Shown: positions 25,052 to 33,308, counted from the stretch's first letter. The stretch: DNA of 64,000 nucleotides from an uncultured Fibrobacter sp. (GCF_947166265.1 NZ_CAMVDO010000003.1:1-64000); one strand, 5' to 3'. A program made the numbers and translations. The notes: generated by a model from the letters alone, not told the origin.

Positions 25052-25096
25052 AACCCCGCCCCAAAACAACCACCCCGTGACCAAAAGCACCGAAAA
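25052..25096 (+). repeat. CA-rich repeat, second copy
   Basis: Matches 18418-18461 closely in the same orientation. It lies directly upstream of the FISUMP start on the minus strand. Confidence 0.6.
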
Positions 25097-25165
25097 CATC
25101 CACACAGCAAAGCGCATTGCTTGCTTTTCTGCAAAGAAAAGAGTATATTTGTCAATGGAGTTATT

Positions 25166-25402
25166 ATGTCATACGACGTCCTAGAAAAAGAAATTCGCCA
25201 GTTGCCGGAATCCTATCTCGAGGATGTTTCGAAGTATATCCAGTTCCTGCTTTACCAATATGAGCAGGAACGTATGTCCGCACTCGAAGAGTCGGACGAG
25301 GTATTCAATGCTAAGATGCAAAAAGGCTTAGACGACGTGCGCAATGGTCGTGTCACGCCCCTAGACGATGCTTTTGCAGAACTCAAGCAGCGCTTTGCAT
25401 AA
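25166..25402 (+). CDS. Antitoxin of a type II toxin-antitoxin pair
   Basis: 78 aa. N-terminal LEKEIRQLPESYLEDVSKYIQFLLYQ resembles DUF2281-type or Phd-like antitoxins; the C-terminus EVFNAKMQKGLDDVRNGRVTPLDDAFAELKQRF is the toxin-contacting part shared with the RelB-like gene at 19370. A TATATT box (25143) and GGAG RBS precede it. The stop TAA overlaps the toxin ATG (TAATG), the usual coupled order antitoxin then toxin. Likely represses its own promoter together with the toxin. Confidence 0.8.
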   Translation: MSYDVLEKEIRQLPESYLEDVSKYIQFLLYQYEQERMSALEESDEVFNAKMQKGLDDVRNGRVTPLDDAFAELKQRFA

Positions 25403-25722
25403 TGGAATACTCCCTTTTTCTCACTGAACAGGCAAAATCCGATTTAGACGAAATATACTCCTATATTTCGGTTGAACTTAAATCGAAAAAATCCGCTGAA
25501 AATGTGATAGACGCACTTCATCAGGCTATGAAGGGCTTGTCGCTTATACCTAGCCGTTATCATCAGTTTCCAAACGAACCTTGGCTTTCAGAAGGGGTGC
25601 GGTATTTTACAGTTCGCAATTATTCAATCTTTTATACGGTAGATGAAAATAATTTGAGCGTTTCCATCGTACATGTAATCTACGGCAAACGAAATCTGCC
25701 CCAGGTCCTGTCAAACCGCTAG
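25402..25722 (+). CDS. RelE/ParE-family toxin
   Basis: 106 aa. LFLTEQAKSDLDEIYSYISV, AMKGLSLIPSRYHQFPNEPWLSEGVRYFTVRNYSIFYTVDENN, IVHVIYGKRNLPQ follows the RelE/ParE fold pattern (helical hairpin, then a beta-sheet ending in a basic IxxVxYxxR motif). The lack of an obvious RelE catalytic triad and the ParE-like C-terminus make gyrase inhibition more likely than mRNA cleavage; this is inference. Start overlaps the antitoxin stop. Confidence 0.82.
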   Translation: MEYSLFLTEQAKSDLDEIYSYISVELKSKKSAENVIDALHQAMKGLSLIPSRYHQFPNEPWLSEGVRYFTVRNYSIFYTVDENNLSVSIVHVIYGKRNLPQVLSNR

Positions 25723-25741
25723 GGGCGTACTGGTCTAGACT

Positions 25742-25975
25742 ATGCTTCATGTGATTGATGTGAAATATATTGGCGATTACAAGATATCTGTCGAATTCAA
25801 CGACGGATGCCGTTTTGTCGCTGATTTCGAAAGCGTCATCAAGTCGGACCACCGACCTATCGTGCAGCAACTTGCAGATATCAATATCTTTAAGGATTTC
25901 ACGCTGCAAGCGCACACAATCACATGGTCGAACGGAGTTGACTTCGCCCCGGAATTCATCAAGAGCCTTGGTTAA
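25742..25975 (+). CDS. DUF2442 domain protein, copy 3
   Basis: 77 aa and almost identical to copies at 18834 and 19532. It begins 19 nt after the toxin stop, with the same leader ACTGGTCTAGACT immediately before the ATG. In the other copies that leader contains the partner's own stop codon (CTAG); here it is a non-functional remnant. So the gene was moved here with its junction sequence. It is followed by a DUF2442 protein of the other type. Confidence 0.82.
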   Translation: MLHVIDVKYIGDYKISVEFNDGCRFVADFESVIKSDHRPIVQQLADINIFKDFTLQAHTITWSNGVDFAPEFIKSLG

Positions 25976-25987
25976 ACCAGACGAATT

Positions 25988-26242
25988 ATGTCAATGAATA
26001 TGGCTGAAATTACAGAAAAAGACGTGAAAAGAGTCTGGGTGGAAAAGGATGCTGTTTGTGTTGAATTGAAAGATGGACGCATTGGCAAGGAACTTGTCCG
26101 CGATTACGAACCACTTAGAAACGCAACAAGAGAACAGTTGGAAAATTGTCGTGTTGACCTCGACGGGGTTTGGTTTGATGATCTTGACGAGGGCTTGGCT
26201 TTTTCAGAATTCTTTGCTCTGAAGAAGAATTCCACCGAATAG
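25988..26242 (+). CDS. DUF2442 domain protein, longer type
   Basis: 84 aa. VKRVWVEKDAVCVELKDGRI, ELVRDYEPLRNATREQLENCRVD, GVWFDDLDEGLAFSEFF matches the second DUF2442 type, distinct from the short copies. It starts 12 nt after copy 3 and is probably in the same transcript as the toxin-antitoxin pair. A terminator follows. Function unknown. Confidence 0.7.
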   Translation: MSMNMAEITEKDVKRVWVEKDAVCVELKDGRIGKELVRDYEPLRNATREQLENCRVDLDGVWFDDLDEGLAFSEFFALKKNSTE

Positions 26243-26265
26243 GCCGAGAACTGATGGACGTATAA

Positions 26266-26300
26266 AGCAAAAATCCTCCCGTGGGGGAGGATTCTTGTTT
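26266..26300 (+). terminator. Terminator after the toxin-antitoxin/DUF2442 operon
   Basis: AATCCTCCC-GTG-GGGGAGGATT followed by CTTGTTT. Confidence 0.55.
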
Positions 26301-26308
26301 AAAAAAGA

Positions 26309-26332
26309 GATCCCCGCCTTCGCGGGGATGAC
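26309..26332. repeat. REP-like hairpin ATCCCCGC-N3-5-GCGGGGAT, copy 1
   Basis: 8-bp stem with a CTTC-type loop followed by GAC. Family members at 47617, 60238 and 63195 vary by compensatory pair changes. Confidence 0.65.
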
Positions 26333-26385
26333 GAAATGGTGGTGGGGATGACTCTGCCGGGGATGGGGCTAGTGTACCAAGTCGA

Positions 26386-27654
26386 CTACTTTTCTGGATA
26401 GACTTTTATGAATTCAAGGGCTCCGATTTCGTAATCATGTTCTGACTCATAGTCGGAAAGGCCCTTCCCATCCTTGTACTTCTTTGTTCTGTGGATGGTA
26501 AGCACAGAATTCTTTGTCGAAAAATTGCCCTTGATGGAGTAATCGCCGCTACTGAACAGCACGTTTTGTTCGTTGTCGATTAGCGCATACTGTTCGAAGG
26601 TGCCATCTTCGTAGTAGAACCACATGGTGGTAAGCATTTCTACGGAGCTGTCCGCCTTGACGAGTTTTTGCTTGTCGGCCTGCATAAAGGCCGCAACGAC
26701 TTCCTTGTCCTTGTTTGCCTTGATGGGATAAAGGCGATATGCTTCTTTGTCTTCAAGATCGACATAGAACGACACTCTCACGTCGGTCAGTTCCTTACCG
26801 TCTTTGTAGTAGCCATCTACATTAATCATGACGGGTTCATTTTTCATGAAATCCACGGGTTCATCGGATTGGATCGAGCCTTCCGTGTAGGGGAGTATTT
26901 CCCCATTTTGAAGAATGTATTGGCGATAGGTGTTGTCTTCGTAAAAATAGATGATAGTGGTGTTGTTGTCCGTATTTGAATAGGTATCCTGCACCTGAGG
27001 AGCGGAATAGATGGCTACGATTTCGGACTTGGTATGTTTTGCAGGTTCTTTCTTGTCTGGGAAAATTTGGATGGGGTCGTATCCATAATCGCAGTACATT
27101 GTGGCGGGGATGTCGTTCTTTTTGACGAAATCGGCCACAATCGCAGTTCTTTCAGGCGCTTGTTCAAAGTCGTTGTACTTGTAGGCGCGGTAATCCTTAT
27201 AGTACTTTCCGAACAATTTTTCTGCTGGGTCGTGTTTGGCTTCAAATACGAGAGAATCGAAACTCAGCACACTATAGGTGTTGCCGTTCTTCTTGAGGTG
27301 AAAAACACCGGATTGTTCGGATGCGAATTCCGTATCCAGGGTATCGCCACGAAGAACATAATCGATGTCCCAGATGTATGTCCATACGCGGATGTCCTTT
27401 TTATCCGCGGAATCGATTCCGAGAACATGGTAAAAGGGAACGCTGATGGTAGAGTCACTGTTTTCTCCGAGAGATTCCGCCGCATACTGGAATACGGCAG
27501 TCTCCAGGGCGTTGCCCCTTGTATATTCGTACGAATCTTGGGAGCTTTGGCTTGCAGAAGAAGAGTCGTCGCCACAGGCGGTAATGCATAGCCCAGCAAG
27601 TGCTGCTCCGAATTTAAAGGCTGTTGCGCTCTTGGAAAGAATGGACTTTTTCAT
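26386..27654 (-). CDS. Hypothetical lipoprotein with two repeated domains
   Basis: 422 aa. Lipoprotein signal ending GLCITAC|GDDSSS (Cys about 27). After an N-terminal domain with YNDFEQAPERTAIVADF, two similar units occur: YFYEDNTYRQYILQNG...VDGYYKDGKELTD (about 225-290) and WFYYEDGTFEQYALIDN...TKKYKDGKGLSD (about 340-405). They look like lipocalin-like or Spy-type beta domains, but I cannot name the family. It is 31 bp downstream of an outer membrane protein gene on the same strand and probably co-transcribed. Surface or periplasmic role unknown. Confidence 0.7.
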   Translation of the reverse strand: MKKSILSKSATAFKFGAALAGLCITACGDDSSSASQSSQDSYEYTRGNALETAVFQYAAESLGENSDSTISVPFYHVLGIDSADKKDIRVWTYIWDIDYVLRGDTLDTEFASEQSGVFHLKKNGNTYSVLSFDSLVFEAKHDPAEKLFGKYYKDYRAYKYNDFEQAPERTAIVADFVKKNDIPATMYCDYGYDPIQIFPDKKEPAKHTKSEIVAIYSAPQVQDTYSNTDNNTTIIYFYEDNTYRQYILQNGEILPYTEGSIQSDEPVDFMKNEPVMINVDGYYKDGKELTDVRVSFYVDLEDKEAYRLYPIKANKDKEVVAAFMQADKQKLVKADSSVEMLTTMWFYYEDGTFEQYALIDNEQNVLFSSGDYSIKGNFSTKNSVLTIHRTKKYKDGKGLSDYESEHDYEIGALEFIKVYPEK

Positions 27655-27685
27655 AAAACATCCCTATTATTTGTTATAAGATTTT

Positions 27686-28663
27686 CTAGAAACTCCACAT
27701 TGCGCCAATCGTGGGAACAACGCTATAGATCCCGCGTCCATCGTCATTGTACGATTCCATTTGTGTAAAATCGTCATCTACATACTTGACGGACGAAACC
27801 GATGCCGTGGCAGGAATCCAGCGGCCACCGACGCTGGCAAAAATTCCAGCATGGTTCCCTAAGGCGATTCGGAGCAACATGTCGCCTCCCAGCGTTAGGG
27901 CAGCCATAGATTCCGTGAAGGTGCGGTCTACAACTCCGAGCTTTTCGTGCTTGAATTTCCGTTCTTCGGATTCAAATTCTACCGTTTCAGAACCGATGAC
28001 GGCGATTATCGAGAACAAAACGCCCTGAGGACAGCCGAATGTGTAACCGATGCCAGCTTCATAAGAGGTGAAGGTCCCAATTTGCCAATCGTCGGAATCT
28101 TCGAACTTGATGTTATCTGTTACGGAGCCTCCGGCAGATACTCCTAACTTGATTGACAGTCCATTGCTGGCCATTCCCAAGTAGGTGAGGTTCAAGCCGT
28201 AGTTGACAAAGTCGATTTTCTTGTGATTTATTTTGTACTGGGATACGGGGACGGTTATGCCTAGGCCTACAAGGTGATACCAATTTTTGGTGGAGGGGGA
28301 GACATGGGCAACAGGTTCTGCAGAGGGTTCTGTATAAATCGTCGATACAGGTTCAGTCGGAACAGGCGCTACCTGGACGGTTTGAACAGCTGAGGTGTCC
28401 TGACCTGTGACCGCAATCGTGTCGGCGGCCGGAGCGACCGGTTCTGCAGTTTTTGTCGTGTCTACCGGAGCGTCGACTTTGGCAACGGCTGAATCGTCGA
28501 TTTGTTTTTCAGAAACGGCTGTATCTGCAGGATTTTCTGCAACAGCGTTCTTGGTCGTGTCTACTGGGGCGGTGGCTTTGGCGGTGTCTACGACAGCTTC
28601 CTGAGCGAAGACTGCAGAATGAATCACCAGGGCGGCGAATAAAATCTTAAATGTTTTGTTCAT
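27686..28663 (-). CDS. Outer membrane beta-barrel protein with low-complexity N-terminus
   Basis: 325 aa. Signal peptide MNKTFKILFAALVIHSAVFAQ; then a Thr/Val/Ala/Asp-rich segment with repeated PVDTTK blocks (about 20-120) that may span periplasm or bind peptidoglycan; then a barrel-like C-terminal part of alternating strands (LVGLGITVPVSQYKI, GLNLTYLGM, IGYTFGC, LRIALGNHAGIFASVGGRWIP) ending MWSF, a typical aromatic end. First gene of the pair with the lipoprotein. Family not recognised. Confidence 0.65.
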   Translation of the reverse strand: MNKTFKILFAALVIHSAVFAQEAVVDTAKATAPVDTTKNAVAENPADTAVSEKQIDDSAVAKVDAPVDTTKTAEPVAPAADTIAVTGQDTSAVQTVQVAPVPTEPVSTIYTEPSAEPVAHVSPSTKNWYHLVGLGITVPVSQYKINHKKIDFVNYGLNLTYLGMASNGLSIKLGVSAGGSVTDNIKFEDSDDWQIGTFTSYEAGIGYTFGCPQGVLFSIIAVIGSETVEFESEERKFKHEKLGVVDRTFTESMAALTLGGDMLLRIALGNHAGIFASVGGRWIPATASVSSVKYVDDDFTQMESYNDDGRGIYSVVPTIGAMWSF

Positions 28664-28745
28664 ATTTTACCTCTTCCAGAAGGAATGATACTAAAATTTT
28701 ACCGGGGATTCAAGGTGCATTTTAACTTCATGCCTATCAATAACC

Positions 28746-28778
28746 CAAAAGGCCGACTTTGGAGTCGACCTTAAAAAT
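28746..28778 (-). terminator. Terminator after grpE (bidirectional)
   Basis: AAGGCCGAC / GTCGACCTT stem around TTTGGA; adjacent A- and T-runs. Confidence 0.5.
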
Positions 28779-28795
28779 GGGGAATCCACGCTGTG

Positions 28796-29446
28796 TTATT
28801 TCCCGGAGGAGACGATCACCTTTGCGGTCTTCAAAATCTTGTTCTTAAGCTTGTAGCCCTTCTGGAATACGGTCACCACGTGGCCTTCGGGTACGGTCTC
28901 GCTGGGCTGCTGCATCAGCGCTTCGTGCATGTTCGGGTCGAATTCCGCGCCGGTGGGGTCGATTTGCTCGAGGCCCGCGTCGGTCAAAATCTTTGCGAAC
29001 TGGTTGTAAATCATCTGCATGCCTTTTTCGAAGGCTTCCAAATCCTGGGCCTTGTTTTCGCTCGCGAAGGCGCGCTCGAAGTTGTCCTGGACTTCGGAGA
29101 GTTTCTCCAGGAGCTTGCCGTTCGCGGTCTCGATGAGTTCGAGCTGTTCCTTGGCGGTGCGGCGGCGGTAGTTGTCGAATTCGGCCATCAAGCGGAGGGT
29201 TCGGTCGTTGGCGTCGGCGAGTTGTTGCTTCAGGACTTCTTCAGCAGAGGGGGCGGCTTCGGCGGCTTCAGCGGGTTGTTCGGCGCTAGATGTCTCTTCG
29301 GCAGGCTCAGGGCCCTTATCACCACCGGTGGGCGAGCTTGTAGAATCATCCATTTTCATTGCTTCTTCGGCGGCCTTGAGCACGTCTTGTTCGAATTTTG
29401 CCTTTTCTTCTGTGGTCGGTTCCTGCTGATTCAAATCTTCTGCCAT
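28796..29446 (-). CDS. grpE: Nucleotide exchange factor GrpE
   Basis: Removes ADP from DnaK. 216 aa with a long acidic, Glu/Ala-rich N-terminus (to about 75), coiled-coil dimer region (LMAEFDNYRRRTAKEQLEL), then the beta domain with MQMIYNQF, FDPNMHEALMQQPSETVPEGHVVTVFQKGYKLKNKILKTAKVIVSSG. It lies apart from dnaK-dnaJ, 16 kb away, but has the same type of sigma-54 promoter and palindrome. Confidence 0.96.
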   Translation of the reverse strand: MAEDLNQQEPTTEEKAKFEQDVLKAAEEAMKMDDSTSSPTGGDKGPEPAEETSSAEQPAEAAEAAPSAEEVLKQQLADANDRTLRLMAEFDNYRRRTAKEQLELIETANGKLLEKLSEVQDNFERAFASENKAQDLEAFEKGMQMIYNQFAKILTDAGLEQIDPTGAEFDPNMHEALMQQPSETVPEGHVVTVFQKGYKLKNKILKTAKVIVSSGK

Positions 29447-29521
29447 TTTCGGTTTATTCCTCTAAAATCGTCCAACTTTGAGAGTCCGGACGCTAGTTTT
29501 ACAGTTTTCGAGGCAAATGTA

Positions 29522-29536
29522 GCAAAAACCGTGCCA
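29522..29536 (-). promoter_or_regulatory. Sigma-54 (-24/-12) promoter of grpE
   Basis: Minus strand TTGGCACGGTTTTTGCT: an exact TGGCACG-N4-TTGC. It ends 76 nt before the grpE ATG (77 nt at dnaK). Confidence 0.75.
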
Positions 29537-29553
29537 ATTTCAAAGCGGGGGAG

Positions 29554-29574
29554 AACGTTTCATAATAAAACGTT
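29554..29574 (-). promoter_or_regulatory. Palindrome upstream of the grpE sigma-54 promoter
   Basis: AACGTTT-N7-AAACGTT, perfect 7-bp arms around CATAATA. Its core GTTTCATAAT equals site 2 at dnaK. Centre about 30 bp upstream of the -24 box. A second inverted repeat ATATTC-N7-GAATAT is at 29581-29599. Confidence 0.6.
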
Positions 29575-29655
29575 TTGCTGATATTCCAACTTAGAATATC
29601 ATTTTTGGGGTTAATTTGATACATATTTGCATTTATTTCATATTTTAAGTACGGA

Positions 29656-30546
29656 ATGGATTTACTGATTACGATACCGATTATTTTGGGATCGATTCTG
29701 ATGGTGGCAAACATTGTCAGGTATTTTTTGTTTATCCATGGCTCCCATGACGTTCTTTCGGCAGGAAGTCGCCGCGACCGTATCTGGAAATCCATTGCAG
29801 GTATGTTGCTGGTGTTTTTCCTGCTTGGTTACCTTTTCAGTGCGTTTATTGGTGAACCTGACCTTGTGATGGCGATGATTCTGTTTGGAGGAAGCATTTT
29901 TGTCGCTATAGTCCTTACGTTGATGTTCAACTTGCTCGATACGGCAAAATCCAGGAGTATCGACATTGCAGAAGTTTTGGTGGGAGTTATCGATGCAAGG
30001 GACCCGAACCTGAACGGACACAGTCGCCATGTACAGAAGTTGACAATGCTTTTCTATGAGTATTTGCCTGCAAGTATCAGACGCGGCATCAATCCGGTTA
30101 GCCTAGAATATGCGGCCCTAATGCACGATGTCGGCAAGCTCGGTGTCCCTGAATCGATATTGAATAAACCTGCAAAACTCGAACCAGAGGAATGGGCGAT
30201 AATGAAACGCCACCCCAAAGTCGGCGTGAAAATTCTGGAGCCGCTCCAGACCTTTAACCATATTACGGACTGGATTCTTTTTCACCACGAACGAATCGAC
30301 GGAAATGGTTACTATAGCCAGCCCGGCGACCAGATTCCCTTGCCGGCAAGGATCATTTCTATCGCCGACACATACTCGGCAATCACGATGCGACGTTCCT
30401 ACAAGGCTCCGAAAACTCACGAGGATGCCATTCAGATTATCAAGGACGTTGCCGGAACACAGCTCGACGCAGAACTCGTCAAGTATTTCATGACAATTCC
30501 CAAGGAACGGCTGATTCAGTGTATTCCCGAACAGGTGAAGTACTGA
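29656..30546 (+). CDS. Membrane HD-GYP-like domain protein (putative c-di-GMP phosphodiesterase)
   Basis: 296 aa. Membrane helices at about 3-25, 45-64 and 71-93, then an HD domain with EYAALMHDVGKLGVPE (metal-binding HD about 157-158), MKRHPKVG, FHHERIDGNGYY and ISIADTYSAITMRRSYK. These are the HD-GYP landmarks, except that the GYP tripeptide reads GYY. Known HD-GYP enzymes hydrolyse cyclic di-GMP; activity with this variant is uncertain. It is divergent from grpE with a 210-bp control region between them. A GGDEF protein is encoded at 45.3 kb. Confidence 0.82.
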   Translation: MDLLITIPIILGSILMVANIVRYFLFIHGSHDVLSAGSRRDRIWKSIAGMLLVFFLLGYLFSAFIGEPDLVMAMILFGGSIFVAIVLTLMFNLLDTAKSRSIDIAEVLVGVIDARDPNLNGHSRHVQKLTMLFYEYLPASIRRGINPVSLEYAALMHDVGKLGVPESILNKPAKLEPEEWAIMKRHPKVGVKILEPLQTFNHITDWILFHHERIDGNGYYSQPGDQIPLPARIISIADTYSAITMRRSYKAPKTHEDAIQIIKDVAGTQLDAELVKYFMTIPKERLIQCIPEQVKY

Positions 30547-30760
30547 AATATGTATTATGTATTCATATAGAAGGGGCTGCAAGACTGCCCTTTTCCTTCG
30601 ATTATTTAGTTTACATAATACGCATTATCGGCAATACAAAGATAGGAAAATCAGGGGAGGTGTTTTTGACAAAATCACGGATTTTATACATAATAACCTT
30701 ATTGGAGCATAACGAATACGTCAATTTGTTATATTGTGGCTAAATTGGTTTACATTAAAG

Positions 30761-31429
30761 ATGCTAAAATTAAAAAAGAAATCGAAAATCCTGCTGCTGC
30801 TCGTTACATTTGTTGCACTCCTTTTCTCCGGCTGTGCGGTCACCAAGAAACTTTCGGCGGCAGACATTCTTTCCAAGACTAAGCTAGAATTCGATACGCT
30901 GTCTTTGGATTCTGCGTCCATCAACAAGAATCTGTTTCCGAAGTCGAGTGATTTGAAGAAAGGACTTTTGCCGAACCCGCACGTAGTTGCCCTGGTGCAG
31001 GATTTTGCACGTGGAATCCTCGAAAAGGAAATTGGCAAGGCTTATTTGACTGTCGGTTTAAATGCCAAGAATACAGGCGAAGATACGCTCTGGATTCGGG
31101 GACTTATTGCGAACTTGGTATTGGATTCTCTGATGGAACTCCCGGTTGCGCTCCGTGATTCGGTTAAGCTTGTACCCGGAAACAACAAGGTGATCCTTGT
31201 GACAGAAATGCCGATTGACCGCCGTATTTTTGGACTTCGGGACATTGAAAACGTTCATATTGTGGGCCGTATGGATGTATCACTGAAGGCACAAGACGAG
31301 GCTTTTACGCTTAATTTTGATATGGACCGCAAAATTACCCAGGAAGAAAAGCAGGCCTTGGCAGACAAGGCTAGAACATCTGTCTTGGACAATATCGTGA
31401 GCGACTGGGTAGGAGCGATATCTTTTTAG
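30761..31429 (+). CDS. Hypothetical lipoprotein (222 aa)
   Basis: The ATG at 30761 gives MLKLKKKSKILLLLVTFVAL ending LLFSGC, a good lipobox; a TTG at 30734 would add residues before it without need. The rest is a soluble domain (LVQDFARGILEKEIGKAYLTV, NKVILVTEMPIDRRIFGLRDIENVHIVGRMDVSL) of no family I recognise. A TATATT box at 30729 is the likely -10. The oligoendopeptidase gene starts 8 bp after its stop, so they form an operon. Confidence 0.65.
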   Translation: MLKLKKKSKILLLLVTFVALLFSGCAVTKKLSAADILSKTKLEFDTLSLDSASINKNLFPKSSDLKKGLLPNPHVVALVQDFARGILEKEIGKAYLTVGLNAKNTGEDTLWIRGLIANLVLDSLMELPVALRDSVKLVPGNNKVILVTEMPIDRRIFGLRDIENVHIVGRMDVSLKAQDEAFTLNFDMDRKITQEEKQALADKARTSVLDNIVSDWVGAISF

Positions 31430-31437
31430 AGGTTTTT

Positions 31438-33120
31438 ATGCGAACTTTTGTACCTGAAAATTTTAATGTAGACAACGTTGAAGAAGTCAAGGCGCTTTAT
31501 CAGAGCCTGCTTAACGAAGATGTCACGAACTCCTCCGAGGCTTTGCGTTCCTGGATTCTAAGGTGGAGCGAACTGGGCTCGGTGCTTTCGGAAGTTTCTT
31601 GCCGTCGCTACGTCGCGATGACCTGCAACACCCAGGATGAGGCCGCCGCCAAGGCTTACGAAGATTTTGTGAGCAATATCGATCCGATTTCTAACGAATA
31701 CAGCGACAAACTCAACAAAAAGCTGATGGCTCACCCCGCCAAGGATAAGCTGAAGGATGAATTTGGTGTATGGTTCCGTAGTGTGCAGGTTTCGCTGGAC
31801 CTTTTCTCCCCCGACAATATTCCGCTCGAAACCGAAGAGACCATGGCCGTGCAGGCCTACCAGAAGATAACGGGTGGCATGAGTGTGGAATTTGACGGCG
31901 GCGTCAAGACTATGCAACAGTTGGGAGCCTACCTCGAAAAGACCGATCGCGACTTGCGTGAACGCGCTTTCCGCACGATGTGGGACCGTCGCCTAAAGGA
32001 CAAGGACGCGCTTGACGAATCTTTCGACAAGCTTTTCCAAATCCGCAACAAGATTGCCAAAAATGCGGGCTGCAAGGATTTTATCGACTATATTTTCCTT
32101 GCCAAGCGCCGCTTTGACTACTCCCCCGCTGACTGTAGGAATTTCCACGAAAGCGTCGAGAAACTGGTGCTTCCGCTCCTCAAGGAAATCTACAAGAAAC
32201 GCGCCGAAAAGATGGGCCTCAAGACGCTCCGTCCGTGGGATCTCTCCGTAGACCCGCTGAACCGCGCTCCGCTAAAACCGTACAAAAACGGCGATGAACT
32301 CATCGAAAAAGTCGACCAGATTTTCGAATCGATTCACCCGCAGGCGGGCAAGTGGGCACGCGAAATGCAGGCGAAAAAGCTTATTGATCCGGACAGCAGG
32401 CTCGGTAAGGCCCCCGGTGGCTACCAGATCGGCTTTGACGAAAGCCGCCTCCCCTTCATCTTCATGAATTCGGCTGAAACCGACCGCGACATTTACACGC
32501 TGCTGCACGAATCGGGACATTCTTTCCATCAGTATGCGCTTGCAAACCAGCCGATTCTCGCCTACCGCGACGTTCCTTCGGAATTCGCCGAAGTCGCGAG
32601 TATGAGTATGGAACTCATCGGCATGAGCAACCTCAAGCCTTTCTACGGCAATGACTCCGAAGCTATTCGCCGTAGCATTGAAGGTGAACTTGAAGACGTG
32701 ATTTGGCTATTCCCGTGGGTGGCAAGCATCGATAGCTTCCAGCACGAATTGTATAGCCGTCCGAACCATAACGCCAAGGACCGCGAAGAAATCTGGAAGG
32801 GAATTATGGACCGCTACGATGCCGGCGTGGACTACTCCGGTTTCGAGGCTGTGCGCAACAACCTGTGGCAAAAGCAGCTGCACCTGTTCGAATGCCCGTT
32901 CTACTACATCGAATACGGCATTGCTCAGCTCGGTGCGCTCCAGGTATGGGCGAATTTCAAGAAAGACCCGAAAAAAGCCATTGATGATCTTTTCAAGGCC
33001 GAAAGTCTGGGCGACAGTCGCCCACTTCCGGAGCTTTTTGCCGCTGCAAATATCAAGTTCGACTTCACTGCAAAGACGATTGAACCGTTGATGCAGGTGG
33101 TCTGGGATGAATTAACCTAA
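31438..33120 (+). CDS. M3 family oligoendopeptidase (PepF-like)
   Basis: 560-aa cytosolic zinc peptidase that degrades oligopeptides. The zinc site is LLHESGHSFHQYAL (HExxH, about residue 357) with a second Glu downstream (PSEFAEVASMSMEL), as in M3B enzymes. Late signature YDAGVDYSGFEAVRNNLWQKQLHLFECPFYYIEYGIAQLGALQVW fits the family, where substrate-binding Tyr/His lie. Starts 8 bp after the lipoprotein gene with GAGG. Confidence 0.92.
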   Translation: MRTFVPENFNVDNVEEVKALYQSLLNEDVTNSSEALRSWILRWSELGSVLSEVSCRRYVAMTCNTQDEAAAKAYEDFVSNIDPISNEYSDKLNKKLMAHPAKDKLKDEFGVWFRSVQVSLDLFSPDNIPLETEETMAVQAYQKITGGMSVEFDGGVKTMQQLGAYLEKTDRDLRERAFRTMWDRRLKDKDALDESFDKLFQIRNKIAKNAGCKDFIDYIFLAKRRFDYSPADCRNFHESVEKLVLPLLKEIYKKRAEKMGLKTLRPWDLSVDPLNRAPLKPYKNGDELIEKVDQIFESIHPQAGKWAREMQAKKLIDPDSRLGKAPGGYQIGFDESRLPFIFMNSAETDRDIYTLLHESGHSFHQYALANQPILAYRDVPSEFAEVASMSMELIGMSNLKPFYGNDSEAIRRSIEGELEDVIWLFPWVASIDSFQHELYSRPNHNAKDREEIWKGIMDRYDAGVDYSGFEAVRNNLWQKQLHLFECPFYYIEYGIAQLGALQVWANFKKDPKKAIDDLFKAESLGDSRPLPELFAAANIKFDFTAKTIEPLMQVVWDELT

Positions 33121-33157
33121 ATATTTGAAAAAAAATGCAAAAAAACGGCAAAAACGC

Positions 33158-33186
33158 TTGACAAATTAAAAAGAATAACCTATATT
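33158..33186 (+). promoter_or_regulatory. Promoter of tRNA-Ser
   Basis: TTGACA, 17-bp spacer, TATATT: consensus-like. Start expected near 33193, 7 nt before the mature tRNA. Confidence 0.75.
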
Positions 33187-33199
33187 TGGCGCACATCCT

Positions 33200-33284
33200 G
33201 GAGGGATGGCCGAGTGGTTGAAGGCGCACGCTTGGAAAGCGTGTTTACCTCACGGTAACGAGGGTTCGAATCCCTCTCCCTCTT
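33200..33284 (+). tRNA. tRNA-Ser (GGA)
   Basis: Acceptor GGAGGGA / TCCCTCT (first pair a wobble), D arm GCCGAGTGGTTGAAGGC, anticodon arm CACGC-TTGGAAA-GCGTG (GGA at 33234-33236), long class II variable arm TTTACCTCACGGTAAC, T arm GAGGG-TTCGAAT-CCCTC. No CCA encoded. The small gene for the probable omega subunit follows 25 bp later and may share the transcript. Confidence 0.93.
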
Positions 33285-33308
33285 CTAAACATTTTCAGAG
33301 GTACCTAG

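Noticed and set aside
18570-26242. Prophage or integrative element at the DUF2442/RhuM region
   Set aside because: No integrase, capsid, portal or replication genes; only small accessory genes and repeats are seen.
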